Below are positions 55,979-64,000 of a stretch of 64,000 nucleotides of DNA, in pieces; position 1 is the first letter of the stretch; each line of letters opens with the position of its first letter. Source of the DNA: Piezodorus guildinii (taxonomy: Eukaryota > Arthropoda > Insecta > Hemiptera > Pentatomidae); contig CM041294.1 of assembly GCA_023052935.1 (NCBI GenBank), positions 86,408,116 through 86,472,115 on the forward strand, given 5' to 3'. Made by a program: the position numbers and the translations under genes. The notes below the pieces were generated by a model. That model saw only the letters and a program-made list of their open reading frames with translations, was not told where the DNA came from and did not search any database.

Positions 55979-56160
55979 CCTGCAGCTAGGAAGGCCGCGG
56001 CTCGAATCGCTGCTCCGTCATCCCCTCCCCCCTTTCCCCACCACCGCGGTGGGCGTGGCCTCTTACCCCTACCACACAACTATCCCACCCCCACCACTCC
56101 CCTCTGCTACCCCCACTCCTTCCCTAACCTGCCACGCCCCCGGCACGCGGTAAGGGTTTC
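55979..56160 (-). promoter_or_regulatory. GC-rich promoter-like block upstream of the first exon
   Basis: The GC-richest 180 bp of the window, immediately 5' of the exon on the minus strand. On that strand it reads 'gggggcgtggcag', 'aggccacgcccaccgcggtg' and G-rich 'gggaaaggggggaggggatg', that is, several GGGCG/CACCC-type boxes of the Sp/KLF class. No TATA box is evident at a suitable position. It fits a CpG-containing TATA-less promoter or 5' UTR. The plus-strand frame 55869-56153 is a shadow of this composition. Confidence 0.45.
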
Positions 56161-56412
56161 GCTATGCCCTCATTCAGGAAATTGGCACATTCCAAAAGGC
56201 GGCTATTACGAAGCGAGTTTTTCGAGCCTGGTCGTCCGTCACCTGTTCTTGTTGATTTACTTATTTGAGTAATTGTCTGTAGCTCATCAGCCCACGAAGA
56301 TACATTAAAAACTTTAATCATACATACATTAAGGGTTTAAGTAATCTGTATAATATCTTCTTAATGCTAATTAATAATTACATAAGGAAGCATACATTAT
56401 CCCTCTTTATTA
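56161..56412. other. Mixed then AT-rich sequence
   Basis: 56161-56300 has moderate complexity and may be upstream regulatory sequence. No repeat recognised. Confidence 0.3.
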
Positions 56413-56638
56413 TGGCAGATGGCTCTAAGATTTTTTAAGGTAGTGAAAAATGTTTTGTTGTACCGTCCTTCATAGGGAACGTATATTGGTGGTAGAGCCT
56501 TTAAATTAGGTGAATTAGGTGCTCCTTAAAGATCCCCTTCCTAATAAAATTTGATTGGTAAAGTCTAGGACTTCCATCATATTATCGTCCTATTAGCCAC
56601 AGTAGCATAATAATGACTTTAAATGAACAAAAAATAAA
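56413..56638 (+). mobile_element. SINE-A, plus strand, headless
   Basis: The body and tail are recognisable ('gtaccgtccttcatagggaa', 'aggtgctccttaaagatccc', 'ctattagccacagtagcata'). The tRNA-like head is missing. Confidence 0.75.
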
Positions 56639-56829
56639 CTAAAGCTCCAAATTTATATAAGATATGGTTAATCAAATACTCATACAGAAATCGAATATTT
56701 TTCATAATCTTCTCTTAACAATTTTAAGGTTGTGATTGTGTAGTTGCAGTTACCTGTCAGTGATCACTTGCAATTTCATCACTTAGAACCTTAAATTTGT
56801 CTGTTTAGAGCGTGTGATCCTTATTTGAA

Positions 56830-56935
56830 ACCGAGGCATCACAAATATTTTACGTCAAGTTCATTTACAACTATTTCTCCTATCTGCCTATCGCGGTCCC
56901 CAGAAAACCGCCTGCGGACCACCAGTTGGGAACCA
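56830..56935 (-). mobile_element. hAT-type element end, minus strand
   Basis: On the minus strand it begins 'cagtggttcccaactggtgg' and 'tccgcaggcgg'. CAGTGGTTCCCAAC is a well-known hAT-type terminal inverted repeat. The same opening, followed by 'gtggtccgtggatccctggg', starts another copy at 58252. The other end is not found here. The sequence abuts a LINE fragment at 56936. Confidence 0.65.
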
Positions 56936-57285
56936 CTGGTCTAACACATGCGTGACAAATTATAAAAAATTACAGATTTTGCAAAATGAATGCTTAAGGC
57001 TATTTGGTAGTTATCCTAGATGTACGCCAATTAACCTATTACATTATTTTTTAATTGTGACTTGTATCTCAACTTGTTATAAATTAACAATCGATTTTTT
57101 TTATTCGTGTGCAAATTGTAGGCATGACCATATAAGGGAAATTGTTAATTATTGTAAAGCTGATTTAACTTATAAAGCTTAGAAACACAAAAGGTCCAGA
57201 CATGCTTCAAACCTTACTTGTATATATTGTCAAATGCACTCTTTTTCTTCATATATTTGTTAATAAACATTTCATTTCATTATAA
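56936..57285 (+). pseudogene. Jockey-like LINE ORF2 C-terminus and 3' end (third lineage)
   Basis: The frame 56952-57182 reads 'NYKKLQILQNECLRLFGSYP', then 'RCTPINLLH' and 'IREIVNYCKADLTYK' before the stop. The KLQ.LQN.CLR......TPI..LH pattern is the C-terminal region of Jockey-clade LINE proteins. About 100 bp of 3' UTR follows with aataaa near 57262 and a short AT-rich tail. Truncated at the 5' end by the hAT piece. Confidence 0.75.
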
Positions 57286-57640
57286 CAGTTTCTAACAGAT
57301 TCGCGTTATTGACTAATTCATCATTAGATAAATTCAGCTCGAGTCCCGGGGTCTTTAAGGCCTCGAATAAATTGTAGTCGCAAAAAAAAAAATTACAATA
57401 GGACGGCTACATTCACAATTAAAATTGCATTTTGTAGAAATTGACTTCAATTGTTGGCTAAAATTATTTATGTTTTCAAGTTTCCGTTGAGTGCAAGAAA
57501 TGAAATTTTACCGTTTTTCGAATAAAGATAGTCTGAAAGTTGTTTTTTTTTTGTAATTTATGGTAAGGGATTTATTTCATCAGGAAGACGTGGAAAACTG
57601 ATTTCTCTTAGTTTTTTGTAAATATTTAGAGGTAGTCAAA
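57286..57640. other. Unassigned sequence
   Basis: No gene or repeat recognised. Confidence 0.35.
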
Positions 57641-57958
57641 TTAAAAGTTATAAACTTTCATTTCATCTTGTTTAATTTGGTAAAGTTTTAAAGAAATTAT
57701 CAAATAAAACGTCTCGATTACCTCATCAAAACTTTCGAATTTCAAGCTACATGATTTTATATATGTATTCAAATTTAAAGTTACTATTCTACCAGCTAAG
57801 TTTTCAATATTTAATTTATTTCTTAAATAGCCTAATTTAAAAAATATTTTCTTATGTACGTCTTCAAAATTAGACCTGTAATCTAAAAGTTCAGAAACAT
57901 TTTCTTTAGCTACTTGAGATTTCAATTCAGATTGAACCTCCTGAAATTTGTCATTTCT
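57641..57958 (-). other. 106-codon minus-strand open frame, unidentified
   Basis: The frame is open from just after 'tttattag' (a possible splice acceptor, at about 57959 on the minus strand) to a stop at 57641. It begins 'ERNDKFQEVQSELKSQVAKE' and is rich in charged residues compatible with a helix, followed by 'FEDVHKKIFFKLGYLRNKLN'. It has no Met near the start, which would fit an internal or terminal exon or a transposon remnant. It is less AT-biased in amino acid content than chance frames nearby. I do not recognise it. Confidence 0.3.
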
Positions 57959-58251
57959 TTCCTAATAAAGTATGGTACTTAATTGAATAATTATTAAATA
58001 GCATTAGTATTATTTTCAATAATTAACCTTCCAAATCGACCAAAAAAAAAACGCCCATACCTCAGTTATTTTTTAAGATGGGGAAAATATGTATAGAGTT
58101 TTAGAATCAGTAAAGCGCCATAAAAAAATAAAATAAAATAAAATCTTTCCTATATATACGCCCATAACTGAGTTATTTGTGAAGATTAGAGAAAAAATCC
58201 TAACTTCAATGTATTTTACCTATAAACCTTCAGAAAATAATGTCCTAAATC

Positions 58252-58435
58252 AGTGGTTACCAACTAGTGGTCCGTGGATCCCTGGGGGTCCGCGAGATGC
58301 TGTTGAAAAATTGTTAATTATCTTAAAAAATACCTTAAAAGCCTTAGCTATTAACAAAAATAACTAACGCATTTCACAGACTCATATATACTAATTCAGT
58401 TGTAAATCTCAATAAATAATAAAAAATAAAAAACA
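58252..58435 (+). mobile_element. hAT-type element, left end only
   Basis: Starts 'cagtggttaccaactagtgg' and 'tccgtggatccctgggggtc', continuing 'cgcgagatgctgttg'. It matches the left part of the complete copy at 59161-59745 ('gggccagcgagatgtcgttg'). No right terminus is found before the next unique island. Confidence 0.65.
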
Positions 58436-58439
58436 TCTG

Positions 58440-58890
58440 TGCGAGGATTAGAAGGAGTTTGCGGAAACCAATATTTTTTATATAAAGAAGATATAACGCT
58501 GGAGAACAATACCGGTACCTGTAGAAGATCCGTTGGTATTCGTTTTATTGTAGGATCACGAAAGGAGGCGATGAAACCATCCGAAGGCTATAAAGAGGAA
58601 GAGGCGGGGAGTAGGGGCTGATTGAGATGTAAATACTGAGTGCCCTCTTACCTAACCGATAGACTGCTCTTATCTCAGGGAACGGCTCGGCCAACGACTG
58701 TGCAGGGATGTCTTCTCTATCGCCTGCTCTCCCATCGCAAGGCTATGGGCTTTTATGCTTATCGCTCCATCTCCGGCCCACGCGCATCATATACATGGAA
58801 ATGTATACAAAGTTTGCCACTCTGTGTTGATATCGAATCAATACGTGTCAAAAGTATACTGTTTTCGTTCTCGTCAAACATGAACTGATA
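58440..58890. other. GC-richer unique island
   Basis: About 450 bp of complex sequence ('gggaacggctcggccaacga', 'tcgctccatctccggcccac', 'gctatgggcttttatgctta'). Two plus-strand frames (58439-58621, 58640-58888) show no domain. Candidate regulatory element. Confidence 0.3.
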
Positions 58891-59086
58891 TCAGTGGCTG
58901 ACTCTCAGTTAGAAGTATGAGGAAAGACTCGCCTACAATAAAACATAAAAATATTTATGAGTTTCAAAAATTATTATATCATTCCGAATAGAGTCCCACC
59001 CACCTTTTTAGAGCTCTCATATTTAGAAACTGAATAGTTGAAATAACTAAACTTCTCATAGGTAGTAGTCATAAAAAAATGTATTT

Positions 59087-59135
59087 GTTCATTCTTTTAC
59101 ACCACTTTTATGCTACTGTGGCTAATCGGGTGATA
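59087..59135 (-). mobile_element. SINE-A tail fragment, minus strand
   Basis: 'accacttttatgctactgtg' and 'gctaatcgggtgat' are the complement of the SINE-A 3' end. Confidence 0.6.
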
Positions 59136-59146
59136 AGGAAGCAAGC

Positions 59147-59970
59147 GGCTTGGTCTAGTGCACTGTGTTTGAAACTCCTGAGGGCCAGCGAGATGTCGTT
59201 GGGATATAATTTAAAATTACTTTAAAATATTTGTAAGGCCTCGAATTTTGATCCTGCATGCTAAATACAGAAAAATTCAATATCCTAAGTGATAAAATTG
59301 ATAGTTATCATTGATCAGTGGTTGCTTCTGTTCAAACACAACCTTAAAGTTGGACATTTTTTAACATTTCGAAAAAAATAGCAAAAAAAACCTATAAGAC
59401 AGATGTAACTTTGTATAAAATAAGGGGCGATATTTTATTTCTTTATCATTATCTGATTAAATACCTATTTTGCATTAGTTATAAATGTTTGTAATTCAAT
59501 GCTTCGAGGATTGAAGTATACTCCTTTATATTTTTATTTTATTTTTTTTTCATTTCCCTTAAGCAGTTCTGATATACAGAATTTCAGTAGCAGTTGTATT
59601 TCGCATGAAATCTACATGATACGGGGTAACCTACTAAAAATCTTAATGAATACATATCTAATTTATAATTTTAGAATTTGGGGATCCTTATCATTTAAAT
59701 AGTTGAATGAAAGGATCCGCGAATTTTTTTCGTTGGGAACCACAGGTCTAGTATAAAGAGCACAAGTCTACTCTTTCCAGGTTCGAATATTATTTATATT
59801 GTTATTACAGGGAGGTCCTTCTGGGGCACACACACCGTCTATAAAATGGGTACCCAAACATGGGGGAAAACCTGGTGGCTGAGGGCTAATCACCCCATCG
59901 GCTTAGACAGTACGAATCTCTTTATGTACTGAGCCCAAGACCTTTTAGGGTTTGTAAAGGTAAAGGTTTT
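59147..59970 (+). mobile_element. SINE-B, plus strand, split by a hAT element
   Basis: The tRNA-like head starts at 'ggcttggtctagtg' (59147-59160), is interrupted, and resumes at 59746 with 'gtctagtataaagagcacaa', 'gtctactctttccaggttcg' and the body to 'gtacgaatctctttatgtac', 'tgagcccaagacctttt'. The break falls inside the A-box region. Confidence 0.8.
59161..59745 (+). mobile_element. Non-autonomous hAT element nested in SINE-B
   Basis: Flanked by 8-bp direct repeats GTCTAGTG (59153-59160) and GTCTAGTA (59746-59753), the duplication length typical of hAT. The right terminus, read on the minus strand, is 'ctgtggttcccaacg'; the left is decayed ('cactgtgtttgaaactcc'). The 585-bp interior has no transposase frame. 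The remnant 59499-59702 open frame is not a recognisable protein. Confidence 0.8.
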
Positions 59971-60021
59971 TTTGTTTAGGCAAATCAGACAATACTTCAG
60001 TGGGAGTCCTAAATTTTGCCT

Positions 60022-60235
60022 TTGTGTCACCTGTGGTTTACTGGTTAGCATAACAGCCTTCCATGCCCAAGCTCGAGGTTTCAAACCTGCCAAGTGACCC
60101 AGGTATTCCTTAATGAGAGTCAAAAAACCATGGTTATGCCGTCCTTCTGTGGGAACGTACAATGGTGATCCCTAGCCTCTGCAATGTCAGGTACTACTTA
60201 AAGGTTCCCATCATAACAAAAATGTGCTAATATAC
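60022..60235 (+). mobile_element. SINE-A, plus strand
   Basis: The head 'gtcacctgtggtttactggt', B-box 'aggtttcaaacctg' and body 'gccgtccttctgtgggaacg', 'gtcaggtactacttaaaggt' are present. The tail is lost. An inverted scrap of the same family ('agtgggagtcctaaattttg') lies just upstream at 59999-60018. Confidence 0.8.
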
Positions 60236-60342
60236 ATTAAAAAAATCAGACCTTGGGAACTAAACGGATACTCTTAAAATCTATTTATAAATTAAAATCT
60301 TCCTTGGATTCACATCAAAACAAAGTAAATTATAAAAAAAAA

Positions 60343-60650
60343 TAACCTGTACCACTACAACCCATGAATGGTCTTAAGCTCAGTACAAATAGAGATTCGT
60401 ACTGTTTCTAGGCCAAAGGTCGTGCAATGAGGTGATTAGGCTTTGATCACGCTCAGCTGCCTGGGTTTTTCTCCAATTTTAAGTACCCACTTTAAAGAGG
60501 CTGGGTCTGCCCCTGGAGAGTCTCCATACACTAGGGTCGCTCCCTCTCCCCCAGCTGAATTAACACAATAAATAATATTCTGCCTCAGTCGGGATTCCAA
60601 CCCAGGACCCGGAGAACAATAGACTAGTACTCAGTCCACTAGACCACATC
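60343..60650 (-). mobile_element. SINE-B, complete reference copy, minus strand
   Basis: Read on the minus strand it begins 'gatgtggtctagtggactga' (A-box TGGTCTAGTGG), has B-box 'gggttggaatcccg', then 'ctgaggcagaatattattta', 'ggagactctccaggggcaga', 'aaagtgggtacttaaaattg', 'gagcgtgatcaaagcctaat' and 'tactgagcttaagaccattc'. This is a tRNA-like head plus about 240-bp body, the standard architecture of a tRNA-derived SINE transcribed by RNA polymerase III. Confidence 0.9.
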
Positions 60651-60904
60651 GAAGTAAGTAATATTAATGAATAAAATAAAGATAAATGCATACAAATATT
60701 TATTTAAAATTCCAATAATCTCTCTTATCAAATCAACCTTCACCCTTCGTCGTAAACCCACGAGATTTCGCATTTAATAATAGGTATTCCGCTTGTCCCT
60801 GTTAAACAGATCTATACGGATCTATAAGAAAAAATAAAAAATAAATAAGGCTCATCAACAAGATTATATGGAATTACGAAATTGAGATTTAGAGCTCTAC
60901 TGAG

Positions 60905-61200
60905 CCATTCGATTCCTCTCGCATTTAAACCTTACAGTTTAAAATCCTCCGTGACGCTTACTTTGTCAGAAATAATCTCATCCATAAAAACTTTAATGTT
61001 CAATATCTTACTGATTTTGCAAAAACCAGGTACCATCCTTCGATGACAAATTCCATTCCATAACCTACTAGTTTCTATCTATATGCCTCCTCTACAATCC
61101 CCAATAGTCCTTCGAGGCGTCTGAAAAGAAGCTGGTCCCGAGACCTTCTGGTTTAGTTTATCATAGTTTTGGGAGAGTACTAGATATTTTTAAAATTTTG
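60905..61200 (+). pseudogene. Jockey-clade LINE ORF2 C-terminal fragment
   Basis: The frame reads 'LQFKILRDAYFVRNNLIHKN', then 'FNVQYLTDFAKTRYHPS', a stop, and after a frame change 'SRRLKRSWSRDLLV' and the stop at 61154-61156. It is collinear with the ends of the 44.9 and 46.4 kb copies but diverged and frame-broken. Confidence 0.75.
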
Positions 61201-61263
61201 TTTTTTTGCTTCTACCTTTAACAGTCATTGGCTACTGAGGCTTATCGTTTCCTGCCCAACAAG

Positions 61264-61490
61264 TTAATTTTTTTTTAATACTTGAACACCTTTTCTACAT
61301 TCATTGTGTAAGATATCTTTTAGGGTTCTTGATATTTCATTTTTCTCCTTATTGGTTAAAACAAGGAGCTGACTTCCAAAAACTGTTTGTATCACAATAT
61401 TCACAGGTAAGTGCATCCAGATTTCTGAAAAAGTGAGCATGGATAAATTGGTAGTCTCCAATACGAAGCGGCATAATATGATTTCATATT
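61264..61490 (-). pseudogene. I-clade-like LINE ORF2 C-terminal fragment
   Basis: The minus strand reads 'MPLRIGDYQFIHAHFFRNLD', then 'ALTCEYCDTNSFW' and, in the next frame, 'ISRTLKDILHNECRKGVQVL'. The LRIG....HA...R...P.C..C pattern followed by a helical tail is the region after the RNase H domain in I/R1-type LINEs. Two frames and several stops show decay. A related fragment is at 63560-64000. Confidence 0.7.
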
Positions 61491-61984
61491 TTACTTAAAT
61501 CAAACTGAGTATTTCACATTTACATTAAAATTACAGAAAGTTCACATTCCTTAACTTTATACTATTGCCAGATAATATATTTAAGATCACTCATTAAATA
61601 TCAAGTCAGCCTAGATGATAGAATTCTAGTTAAAAATACGATCTATGTCCTGCAGTAATTTTCCTTGAACATTCTTATTATAGCTGAGTATATTAATACT
61701 TGGTCATTAACTGTGGAATGCACCTCTGGCTGTAGGGATTTCCTTTTTAGATCTTGTAAATCTTAGAATTATATAACCTGTATTTCTTTAGTTTTTTTTT
61801 TGTTGTTTTTTTTTACAATTAAAAAAGCAGCTCTAGAACTATGGACATGAAAATGTCTCGTGAAAAAACCCCCCAAAAAAACCAAGAGCTTCAATGTTTA
61901 TATAATTTGAGAGATTACGAGGCCATCGTCTTTTCATGTCCCTCGGAGATTTATCCGGATGAGATAGGTATGAGAGAGTAGGAC
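61491..61984. other. Unassigned sequence
   Basis: AT-rich; contains T runs at about 61790-61815. No gene or repeat recognised. Confidence 0.35.
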
Positions 61985-62115
61985 ATAGAGGGGTTTAAAA
62001 GGGGTTGGTAGTTTATAATCAAAGGAGATATATCCATTTAGGGCTAAGTATACAATAAGAATTTTTCGGAGAATTTTGGATTACAAGCATTGGATGCGGA
62101 AATAACTTGATGGTT
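61985..62115 (-). pseudogene. Jockey-clade LINE ORF2 scrap
   Basis: 'aatttttcggagaattttgg' and 'attacaagcattggatgcgg' match 46649-46690 of the larger copy, where they encode RIQSLQSKILRKIL. The rest is diverged. Confidence 0.6.
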
Positions 62116-62169
62116 TCGGTAATTGTAAAATTTTAAATTAAATGTTTTATTAGTAGAACTGAGTCAATA

Positions 62170-62262
62170 ATTAAATAACAGTCTTCTATACCGAAGATCG
62201 AAGGTTCAAACTTAGAAATTTTTAACGGTAGTATAAAATCCTTAGTTTTGCCGGTGTAAATT
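62170..62262 (+). mobile_element. SINE-A fragment, plus strand
   Basis: 'cagtcttctataccgaagat', 'cgaaggttcaaacttagaa' and 'aaaatccttagttttgccg' match the head and early body of SINE-A. Confidence 0.65.
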
Positions 62263-62639
62263 TTAAACAGAGTATGGATACATTTTAAAATTGTGGTAAT
62301 GTAATAGTTAATAGCCAATTAAGTTTAACAAAGGACCATTATTAATACAAAAATGAGGATATTTTAAAGAATTGGACCAATATTGGAAGATATAGATTTA
62401 TTTGCTGACCTGTGATTCTGAAAATAAAGCATATAAACCTCGAAACGTAAATTGTGATATTGATGAATAAATAAACAGTATTAAAATTAAGAGATTGTTT
62501 TGAAGATTTTATTTAAATTGTATACTCTTTTTTATTTTTTTATTATTTGTTGTTGTTTTCATTTCAAGGGCAAAAACTGCTTATGGTTATTATCGCCCAT
62601 ACATCTTAATAAAACACACACAATGAAAAACGTTTACTT

Positions 62640-62960
62640 AAATGAAGATAGCAGAAAAAAATGTAGACAAAAAAATAAATAAAATATTGAAATAAATAAA
62701 TAAGGTATTTAAAAAATATTAATATACTAATAGATAAATAGTAAAAAAAAGAAAAAAATAATAATGTAAAAAAATAAAACACTAATAAAAATAATAATAG
62801 TAATAATAAATAAAAGATAAACTCAAATAATAATATAACATAAATAATTAATGATACAAAAGTTAAATATAGAAAGAATAAAAAATTAAGTAAATAAATA
62901 AAATAAAATGAGGAATAATAATAATTTAAAAAAAATAATAATTAAAGTAAATGAAATATA
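62640..62960. repeat. A-rich, strand-asymmetric low-complexity tract
   Basis: About 320 bp composed almost only of A and T with a strong excess of A on the plus strand (AATA/AAATAA-like units) and very few G or C. It fits a degenerate (AAAT)n/(AATA)n array. Confidence 0.7.
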
Positions 62961-62975
62961 ATTTTAGGTTAAACT

Positions 62976-63503
62976 GTTTGTTTGTTTATTCATTAAAGTC
63001 ATTTTATGTTACTGTGGCTAATCGGACGATGCTACAGTGGGAGTCCTAAATTTTGCCTATCCAGTAGGGGTGAGCATAATCGAATGATCGGACTTCGATG
63101 ATCTGAATAATAGAATGATCGAATGATTCATGTATTCCGAAAGACAATATGATACAATTCAACCATAAAAAAAAAAAATAAAAAAATAAAAGTCATTCGA
63201 TTATGCCAGTATCGTTAAAAATTTGAGTTTAAATGATCATTCGTTTCTCCAGGCCGATTAATTCGATAATCAATTAATTCGGATGAATAAAATAATCGAA
63301 TGATCTGATAACCGTCATTGGATTATGCCCACCCCTACTATCCAGGTTTTATTAGGTTACAGATCTTTAACGAGTATCTGACATCGCAAAGGCTTGGGAC
63401 CTCCTATCAACGTCCCCTCCGAAGGTCGGCATAACTAAGGATTTTTTACTCCTATTAAAATATCCTAGGACCACCTGTGGGTTTGAACCCGTGAACCGTA
63501 TAG
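62976..63503 (-). mobile_element. SINE-A, minus strand, split by a hAT MITE
   Basis: The tail and 3' body complement (62976-63064: 'gtcattttatgttactgtgg', 'cggacgatgctacagtggga') resume after the insert at 63338 ('ctatccaggttttattaggt', 'aacgagtatctgacatcgca', 'ctccgaaggtcggcataact') up to the B-box complement 'gggtttgaacccg'. Confidence 0.9.
63065..63337. mobile_element. 273-bp hAT MITE with perfect 8-bp TSD
   Basis: Termini 'taggggtgagcataatc' and, inverted, 'taggggtgggcataatc' are flanked by CTATCCAG on both sides (63057-63064 and 63338-63345). YAGGGGTGGGCA-type ends and 8-bp duplications are characteristic of hAT. The interior is rich in 'gaatgatc' and 'atcgaatga' motifs in both orientations (subterminal repeats) and has an A10/T-poor centre. 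No coding capacity. The duplicated target lies exactly in the SINE-A phrase 'cctatccaggtttaatta', so the empty site is known. Confidence 0.9.
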
Positions 63504-63559
63504 TGAATAAAAAAAATAGATATGTTATTTTTGCTAAAACAAAAGAATATTCTTTATCA

Positions 63560-64000
63560 ATTTGATGATACTGATAATAGTTTCTTCATTGTCGCTGAAA
63601 GCCCCAGAGCCTGGCGTGGTACGTAGCATTTTTCCATTTCTCTCCTGTACCGCGGACATTCCTGAAAAATATGACTCACCGAGAGAGTCACTGTATAGTG
63701 ATTGCATTGAGGCGGATTTTTTTTGTGATGAGGTCCTATCCACAGGCTGGTGATAACTACCTCCTAACGCCGGCATTTTCTGGAAGATGTGTCTCAGAAG
63801 CTGACAGTAGGTTTGATGTCTTTAAGCTTGTTATTTTCCAATATATTCCAAGTCTCCTGCCAATCATTTAAGATGTTTGCCTTTAGTGGTTTAAATAACT
63901 CTGATGATGGGACATAGGAGGTTGCTATTTCTACTATGGAATGTGCCTCTGTTGGGGCTTTGTCAACTTGCTCGTTTCACAATCGGATTTTCAGAAAACA
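63560..64000 (-). pseudogene. I-clade-like LINE ORF2 C-terminus, continues past window end
   Basis: Read from the window edge on the minus strand: 'NEQVDKAPTEAHSIVEIATS', 'LKANILNDWQETWNI', 'NKLKDIKPTVSF', a stop where Trp is expected, 'DTSSRKCRR', a stop, 'EVVITSLWIG', 'PPQCNH', 'LSVSHIFQECPRYRREME', ending in an Ala/Leu-rich tail and stop near 63565. (G)NEQVDKAP is the end of the RNase H domain, and the C..C...H.....C motif region follows, as in I/R1-type LINEs. Two in-frame stops make it a pseudogene. The reverse transcriptase would lie beyond 64000. Confidence 0.8.

Noticed and set aside
55869..56153. 94-codon plus-strand frame over the GC-rich block
   Set aside because: Shadow of GC-rich promoter and exon sequence. 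The minus strand has the start context and consensus donor.
60590..60650. tRNA gene call in SINE-B head
   Set aside because: Good A- and B-boxes, but continuous with the repeated SINE-B body and lacking an acceptor-stem partner.
62395..62470. Another hammerhead-like motif ('ctgaaaataaag ... cgaaacg')
   Set aside because: Contains CTGAAAA and CGAAAC in the right order, but the bases between do not form a clear stem. Too weak to call.
1..64000. Bacterial-type features: operons, ribosome binding sites, CRISPR arrays, phage or IS elements
   Set aside because: None present. Composition, SINE/LINE content and splice signals are eukaryotic.

Overview
The window looks like AT-rich, repeat-dense, mostly non-coding nuclear DNA of an invertebrate animal, most likely an arthropod. 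The evidence is the transposon content: Jockey-clade and I-clade LINE remnants, CR1/L2-like LINE tails, a mariner, hAT and Tc1-like non-autonomous elements, two tRNA-derived SINE families, long (TA)n tracts, and a spliced-gene signature (a Ser/Pro-rich first exon ending at a consensus CAG|GTGAGT donor next to a GC-rich promoter-like block). There are no bacterial operons, ribosome binding sites, CRISPR arrays or rRNA genes. I cannot name the species. Nearly all open frames longer than 60 codons are chance frames in AT-rich or repeat DNA, or decayed transposon reading frames.

Layout. (1) 1-49 kb is a transposon graveyard built around one dominant repeat, called family R here: up to about 0.75-1.2 kb, with related ends carrying a CACGnnTTTCACTTACCT-type inverted terminus, in at least 20 copies or pieces. 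SINE-A (tRNA-derived, about 290 bp, about 18 copies or pieces) and SINE-B (a second tRNA-derived family) are interspersed. LINE tails occur at 13.7-14.2, 15.3-15.7, 21.2-21.9, 24.7-25.1, 28.7-29.15, 33.6-34.15, 36.2-36.6, 44.9-45.2 and 46.4-47.4 kb. Several insertions are nested and keep readable target-site duplications: an internally deleted mariner at 39260-40335, a 185-bp-arm hairpin with a poly(T) head at 40857-41320, a 154-bp insert with a hammerhead-like core at 38007-38160, a 72-bp insert with a (CAA)n tail at 32118-32189, a hAT element inside a SINE-B at 59161-59745 and a hAT MITE inside a SINE-A at 63065-63337. (2) 49.3-55.6 kb is very AT-rich but poor in recognisable repeats. (3) 55.67-56.16 kb is the GC-richest block: a minus-strand promoter-like region and first coding exon of a gene I cannot name, whose later exons would lie at lower coordinates or outside the window. 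(4) 56.4-64 kb is again repeats: hAT pieces, SINEs, a Jockey-like LINE end, and two I-clade LINE fragments. The last one carries RNase-H-side sequence and runs off the window edge.

Between the repeats are 150-550 bp islands of more complex, GC-richer sequence (for example 2.7, 7.4-7.7, 14.4-14.7, 20.4, 22.0, 28.1, 30.9, 32.4, 35.9, 45.8, 48.5, 51.0 and 58.6 kb). They have no convincing coding potential. With the single GC-rich first exon, they fit a large regulatory neighbourhood or intron of a developmental-type gene. That is inference; cross-species alignment would decide it.
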